Shown here piece by piece: positions 58,563-64,000 of a DNA stretch of 64,000 nt (the stretch's first letter is position 1; each line of letters begins with the position of its first letter). Origin of the DNA: Cryptomeria japonica (Eukaryota > Streptophyta > Pinopsida > Cupressales > Cupressaceae); contig NC_081409.1 of NCBI RefSeq assembly GCF_030272615.1, forward strand, positions 914,255,840 through 914,319,839, in the 5' to 3' direction. The translations under genes and the position numbers were made by a program. Below the pieces are notes generated by a model, which was not told the origin of the DNA, ran no database searches, and saw only the letters and a program-made list of their open reading frames with translations.

Positions 58563-61199
58563 ATGTTTGACTTTTATTTGCAAAATGTTCATGCTTATGA
58601 TGATTATTATGAGTATAGCCAAGATGAATTAGATGAAGCTTTAGATGAGTTTTTGAACCCTAAAGATGCCAAACCTTCATTTTACCAAAAACTCATAAAC
58701 CTTGTTACTATGCCATTTCGTTGTGATGAGAAAGATAAGTTGAATGAATCCTCTCAAGGGTACATTCCTATCAACTCTTCCACTAAATCTAGTAACATGG
58801 TTGTTTTCAACAATCCCCTCTATGAGGAGATGTCTCCTTTTGAATCAAAAGATAAACCTTTTAATAGATATGATCATGCTTTGTTGGATGATGCTCTTGA
58901 TGACTTTGTGGCTTTATCGAAATCTCTAAACAAAAACAAAACCTCTAAATTGGTTAACATGATAAACTTGAATGAGCATAAAAATCCTCTCTTTGAAGTC
59001 CAAGGTGCTTATCCTTCTCCCACCTTTCAAGGTCCTAAATCACCTCTCCTTACTGTCCAAGGAGGGTATGATCATGATTCCTTTCGTACTCTGAATAAAC
59101 CAATCATCACTGTGCAAGGAAGAAAACCTATAAGTCCTTATAGTTGTGCCAAGCAAATAACTAGAGAGAGTTATCATGCGGTTGCCCATACTTATCATAC
59201 CAGAAATAATAGGCAGCCTAGTCCTCATCCTGTTATTCCAGTTTCTCTTCCGAATCCTCAACCAATTCTTCCGCAAGCTCCACGTATTTCACAAGTTCTT
59301 AGTAAGGAATATGATCTCATAGAACAACTTAAAGTTACCCCTGCTAAGATATCCCTTTGGGATTTGATTCAAACTTCTTCCGCTCATCATGGAATGTTAC
59401 AAGATGCCTTGAAAGATTTGAATGTTCCTCCACCGAATACATCTAGTAATATAGCATCTTTGGTTAACTCTGTGATGAATCCTAAATCTCAAATTGTTTT
59501 TACCCAAGATGAGTTGCCTACTAGTGAAATCCAACATCAATATGACCCCTTGATGATTGTGGTTATCATGAAAGACACTACTATAAGACGAACACTAGTA
59601 GATAATGGCTCTGGTCTTAATGTGTGTAGCATTAATCTTTTGCATAAGATGAATGTGGATACATCTCTAATTGAGCCAGACTCTCATCCTATTCGAGGCT
59701 TTGATAATGTGGCTAAAACTTCATTAGGTACTATCACCTTACCCATCACAGTGGGGCCTGTTACTTTGCCTACTCCTATCCATGTTATGTCGGGAAATCT
59801 AACATACAACTTGTTATTAGGGAGACCTTGGATTCACAGTATGCAAGCTGTCCCCTCTACATTGCACAGACAAGTTAAGTTTATCTACAACAATAAGACA
59901 TATACCTTGATAGGTGATACCAATTTTCAAGCTTGTTTGCAAACATCTACTTCCAAAGGGGGTGCCTCTAAGCCGCCCTCGTCTAGTGGTGACTCTTTAA
60001 ACAAGATACCTATCGGTGAATCCTCACTCTCTGATGATCAAAATTCTTTGGATGGGTCTGGAGCTCCTGAAGAAAACTCTTCTCGACTTGAAACTACACA
60101 TAAGAAGGATTTTGATCCTGAGAAGGTTCTCGCAGAAGACGATTGGGGATCTCTTGATTTTAATCCTACCTTTGTAGGTGAATATAAGGTTCCTTCTAGA
60201 GAGCTTAAAGCTGAAAAGAAGGAAGAAGCTAAAAATCAATCAACACTACCTAAACCTATGAGTAATAACTTTGTGGCCGCTTCTCAAACTTCTTCTCCCC
60301 GCACCTCTAATTCTGAAGAGTTTGATTCTTTGTCTTATGAAAAACCGCCTTCTCTGTCTGAAATGGCTGATCGTTATGGTCGTGGTTTTCGCATTTTTGC
60401 TAAGCATGGGTATCATGGAAATGGTTGTGGCGCTCATGAACAAGGAATAAAGGTTCCTCTAGAGAATAATCTTCACAACCATGCCTTTGGACTTGGCTAT
60501 AATCCCTGTAAGCACACTAAGGCTTCTAGAAGACCCTGTATTAGTGTTAATGCTATTTCTACCTCTCTGTCAATGCAACACCCCGAGTACATTGATGAGG
60601 ATCCTTCGTGTGCTTGTACTTTTGATGTTTTCCCTACCGATGATGCTTTAGCTGAATTTTTAGGAGCATATGATACTCTTCCTCGTTATCATCACAATAG
60701 GGGACTCCCTTATTGTTTGAACACTGAAGCCTATTTTGGAAAAGAGACGGATAACGATGAGATTCTGAAAGAATTCCCTCAGCTAAAGGATACTCCTCAA
60801 CAAAGTAATCTTCTCATAAGTGACACCACTAATGTTAAGATGGATCCTTGCAATGAAGAAAAAGTTATTAAAATTGGAAAATGTTTGGATGAAGAGGAAC
60901 AAAAACAATATGAAGATTTATTGCATGAATTCCTCGAGATCTTTGCTTGGACATACTCTGACATGCCTGGTTTAGATCCTAAGATTGTTACTCATTATAT
61001 TTTCTTAGTCCCTGATGCTAAGCCCGTGAAACAAAAGATTCGAAAAATGAATCCTAAGGTGGCTTTGCTTGTTAAGGCTGAGATTGAAAAGTTATTGGAG
61101 GCTGGATTTATCCGCCCTATTGATTATTCCCCATGGATTTCAAATATTGTCGCTGTGGCTAAACCAGATAATAAAATAAGAATGTGTACCGATTTTTGA
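58563..61199 (+). CDS. Tat-3 polyprotein, first part: novel N-terminus, protease, G-patch, start of RT
   Basis: ATG at 58563. Residues 1-250 are acidic and unlike any gag here, with three repeats of the form NPLFEVQGAYP / SPLLTVQGGYD / KPIITVQGRKP near residues 140-185. A SKEYDLIEQLKVTPAKISLWDLI segment, also present in Tat-2 before the protease, begins the shared part (near 248). Protease active site Asp-Asn-Gly near 346, G-patch near 600-640 (ADRYGRGFRIFAKHGYHG), RT from about 820. It stops at TGA 61197 inside RT, at an Arg codon conserved in Tat-2 (TDFRDLNK). The frame continues afterwards. Confidence 0.85.
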   Translation: MFDFYLQNVHAYDDYYEYSQDELDEALDEFLNPKDAKPSFYQKLINLVTMPFRCDEKDKLNESSQGYIPINSSTKSSNMVVFNNPLYEEMSPFESKDKPFNRYDHALLDDALDDFVALSKSLNKNKTSKLVNMINLNEHKNPLFEVQGAYPSPTFQGPKSPLLTVQGGYDHDSFRTLNKPIITVQGRKPISPYSCAKQITRESYHAVAHTYHTRNNRQPSPHPVIPVSLPNPQPILPQAPRISQVLSKEYDLIEQLKVTPAKISLWDLIQTSSAHHGMLQDALKDLNVPPPNTSSNIASLVNSVMNPKSQIVFTQDELPTSEIQHQYDPLMIVVIMKDTTIRRTLVDNGSGLNVCSINLLHKMNVDTSLIEPDSHPIRGFDNVAKTSLGTITLPITVGPVTLPTPIHVMSGNLTYNLLLGRPWIHSMQAVPSTLHRQVKFIYNNKTYTLIGDTNFQACLQTSTSKGGASKPPSSSGDSLNKIPIGESSLSDDQNSLDGSGAPEENSSRLETTHKKDFDPEKVLAEDDWGSLDFNPTFVGEYKVPSRELKAEKKEEAKNQSTLPKPMSNNFVAASQTSSPRTSNSEEFDSLSYEKPPSLSEMADRYGRGFRIFAKHGYHGNGCGAHEQGIKVPLENNLHNHAFGLGYNPCKHTKASRRPCISVNAISTSLSMQHPEYIDEDPSCACTFDVFPTDDALAEFLGAYDTLPRYHHNRGLPYCLNTEAYFGKETDNDEILKEFPQLKDTPQQSNLLISDTTNVKMDPCNEEKVIKIGKCLDEEEQKQYEDLLHEFLEIFAWTYSDMPGLDPKIVTHYIFLVPDAKPVKQKIRKMNPKVALLVKAEIEKLLEAGFIRPIDYSPWISNIVAVAKPDNKIRMCTDF

Positions 61200-64000
61200 G
61201 ATTTAAATAAGGCTTCTTTAAAAGATGATTTCCCTCTTCTGAACATTGACATGATAGTTGATTCTACGGTAGGACATGCCTTATTATCCTTCATGGATGG
61301 TTTTTCAGGATACAATCAAATTTTCATTAACCCTCAAGATCAATTCAAAACTACTTTCACCACTCCTTGGGGTACGTTTTGTTGGATAATGATGCCTTTT
61401 GGACTTCAAAACGCCAGTGCAACTTATCAACGAGCAATGACCCTTATCTTTCACGATTACATGCATAAGATTCTAGAAGACTATGTTGATGATGTTTTAG
61501 CCAAATCCATTCTTCGCATAGATCATATTAAGATCCTTTGTCAAATCTTTGAAAGGATTCGTAAATATCACATGCGCTTGAATCCCCAAAAATGTGTTTT
61601 TGGTGTGGATAGTGGAAAACTATTAGGATTCATAGTTTCGCATTGTGGGATTGAGGTGGATACTAAGAAAATAGATGCTATTGTCAACATGCCACCTCCT
61701 AGAAATGTGTCTCAACTCAAAAGCTTACAAGGAAAAATTCAAGCTATTCGTAGGTTTGTATCTCAACTTACGAATCGTACTTTTCCTTTCACTCAACTTC
61801 TCAAAAAGAATATCACTTTTCAATGGAATGAGGATTGTCAGCAAGCATTTGAAGATTTAAAAATGTATTTGGCTAATCCTCCTATCCTTCAATCAACTGA
61901 ACCTTCTAAACCCTTCCTTCTTTATACGGCTGTGTCCTCTCTTGCTCTTGCAGCATTATTGGCACAACATGATAAAGATGGTAAGGAGTGTCCGATTTAT
62001 TATATAAGTCATACCTTACTCGATTATGAGACCCGATATTCTATGATAGAAAGACAATGCTTGGCCTTGGTGTTTGCGACTCAGAAATTGAGACATTATC
62101 TCTTAAATTCAGAAGTCCACGTCATGGTAAAGTTTGATCCGTTGAAGCATCTTTTCTCTAAAACTGATTTATCAAGACGCCTAGCTAAGTGGGTTATGAT
62201 GTTAACTGAATTTGACCTTAAATTTGTTTCACAAAGGGCAATTAAAGGGCAAGCATTGACCGATCACTTAGTTGAGGCCCCTTCACCTTTCTCCTTCCCT
62301 AACCTTGAGTCTTTTCCCGATGACTTCATCCTTTGTACAGAGAAAGATGAAACTTGGGAGTTATACTTTGATGGCTCTAAGTGTCGTACGGGATCGGGGG
62401 AAGGTGTTGTTCTGATTTCTCCTACAAAAAAGTCTATTCCCTTATCTTACCGTCTCAATTTCTTATGTACCAATAACATTGCTGAGTATGAGGCTCTTAT
62501 AGCAGGAATAAAGGCAGCCTTAGCTTTGAATATAAAACACATACATATTTTTGGAGATTCTCAACTGATTATAAGACAAGTAACAGAACTGTATCAAGCA
62601 AAACAAGACAAGTTATCACAATATAAAGACCTTGCTATCTCTTTGTTACAAAAATTTGATTCTTACACCATAGAACCTATTCCTCGAAAAGATAATCGAC
62701 ATGCGGACGCAATGGCATGTGTGGCTTCTCTTGTATCTTTAGAGGACCCCGTGGTTGATCTTAAATTTGTTATTCACAACCTTACTTCTCCAGCTATTGT
62801 AGATGATTCCAGCCTGGTGACATGTTGTGACTTCATAGACTCAGATGAATGGTACTCGCATATCGTAAGATACTTGACTGATGGTACCTTTCCTTATTCT
62901 GCCAATAGGAACACCAGGGCTAGAGTTCGCAAGTTGTCTGCTAGGTATATCATTCTTTCTAATGTTCTTTACCGAAGGGGTTATAACGGTCTTCTCCTTC
63001 GCTGTCTTAACAAATCAGAAATCCCTATTGCTCTTGAAGAGGCGCATTCAGGTGCCTGTGGGGGGCATTTTGGAGGTAAATCCTTGGTTCAAAGATTACT
63101 TCGTATGGGATATTATTGGCAAACTATGCAGCAGGATTCTTTTTCATTTGTTAAGAAATGTCACCAATGCCAACAACACAATAATTTGATTCATGCTCCT
63201 GCCCAAGAACTTCGTTCTCAGGTAGCTTCTTGGCCTTTCTCTGCATGGGGGTTGGATCTCATCGGTAAAATCTCTCCTCCTTCATCTCAAGGACATGTTT
63301 TCATTATAACCGCAACAGATTACTTTACAAAGTGGGTAGAAGTTGTTCCTCTTCGCTCCACTACAGCTGAAGTGATTTGTCGATTTCTTCTAGAAAACAT
63401 TATTTCTCGATTTGGGATACCTTCCACTATAATCTCTGATAATGGGACATCATTTAAGAATAAAGACGTGAAGCAATTCCTCGAGAAATATCATATCAAA
63501 CATCGATTTTCTACACCATACTATCCTCAATCAAATGGTCAAGCCGAATCGTCCAATAAAATAGTCGAACAAATTCTTCGCAAAACCGTGAATAAGCATG
63601 GTAGGGACTAGAGTACTCAGCTAATCTATGCTCTTTGGGCCTACCGAACGAGTGTACGAATTGCCACGGGAACTACTCCTTATAATCTTGTTTATGGTGC
63701 TGATGCTATTATGCCTTTAGAATTAGAGATTCCATCACTTAGAGTTTCTCTCAAAGGTATAATAGATGATGACTCCTATAGAGAACAAAGACTTCAACAG
63801 CTTGAGATGCTTGATGAACAGCGTATAAATGCTCTTGAGCATATTCAAGCATATCACAAAACTCTACAATGAAACTATAATGATAAGGTTATTCAACGTT
63901 CCTTCTCAGTAGGTGACTTAGTCCTCTATGAGAATCAGCGCAATGTGAATGCCTTACCTAAAGAAAAGGGAAAATTCAGTCCTAATTGGCTTGGACCGTA
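61200..64000 (+). pseudogene. Tat-3 polyprotein, rest: RT, RNase H, archaeal-type RNase H, integrase
   Basis: Same frame as 58563-61199. YVDD near 61483; gypsy RNase H with a changed first active-site segment (LYTAVSSLALAALLAQ); archaeal-type RNase H near 62366 (YFDGS), 62486 (AEYEAL), 62556 (GDSQL), 62704 (ADAMA); integrase zinc module 63040-63175; Asp, Asp, Glu at GLDLIG, SDNGTS and GQAESS. Stops at 63609 (TAG, at a conserved Trp) and 63870 (TGA, at a basic residue in Tat-2) are single-base changes without frameshift. The end is beyond the window. Confidence 0.85.

Larger units (their letters stand above)
56739..64000 (+). mobile_element. Tat-3: gag-less Tat-type element, 3' part outside the window
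   Basis: 5' LTR 56739-58396, tRNA-Trp primer site at 58400, then a polyprotein starting only 146 bases later and running to the window edge. Protease, G-patch, RT, both RNase H domains and integrase are present and similar to Tat-2. The capsid region and the zinc knuckle are absent, replaced by an unrelated N-terminal segment. Whether an antisense PMD gene follows cannot be seen. Confidence 0.85.

Overview
The window is a block of nested plant LTR retrotransposons. I see no ordinary host gene, tRNA gene, rRNA gene, CRISPR array or bacterial feature. Polyproteins of the plant-specific Tat/Ogre branch of Ty3/gypsy, plant mobile domain (PMD) coding sequence, plant-type primer sites (tRNA-Trp, initiator tRNA-Met) and about five levels of nesting point to a large, repeat-rich seed-plant nuclear genome. 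A gymnosperm is plausible but not shown.

Layout, using working names. H (about 11786-12413) is a remnant of an older gypsy-type element. Tat-1 (1-11785, cut by the left edge) appears to sit in the LTR of H. G (LTR 12414-13481 plus leader) interrupts the gag of H. Element C (14720-53477, TSD CCTCA) interrupts G. The gag of C is split by a 31.3-kb insertion, F (16095-47437), flanked by a 9-bp duplication; removing F restores the reading frame. F contains two complete elements. Tat-2 (16297-35354) is 19.06 kb with TSD ACACC and two 1433-bp LTRs. E (39520-46128) is 6.6 kb with TSD GCATT. F also holds D, a minus-strand gag plus LTR (36211 to about 38400). To the right, the interrupted G region (53483-56738) holds a low-complexity ORF, and Tat-3 (56739-64000) runs off the window.

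Tat-1, Tat-2 and Tat-3 share the order protease, G-patch, reverse transcriptase, a degenerate gypsy RNase H, an archaeal-type RNase H, and integrase with a GPY/F-type end. Tat-2 is nearly intact, with one nonsense codon. Tat-3 has no recognisable gag. Tat-1 and Tat-2 carry a PMD gene on the opposite strand between pol and the 3' LTR. In Tat-2 it has a minus-strand TATA box, a candidate 25-codon first exon and an intron packed with AGCGCT words. The same word, in mirrored orientation, fills the Tat-2 5' leader.

C and E are a second system. They are copia/SIRE-like in LTR ends, initiator-Met primer site and polypurine tract, but have no pol. Each encodes a zinc-knuckle gag and a second ORF of about 1000 codons (ORF2) that is homologous between them and that I do not recognise. 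They look like non-autonomous gag-bearing elements carrying an undescribed protein. The decayed ORFs in the window are broken mainly by single nonsense codons of the kind expected from deamination of methylated cytosine.
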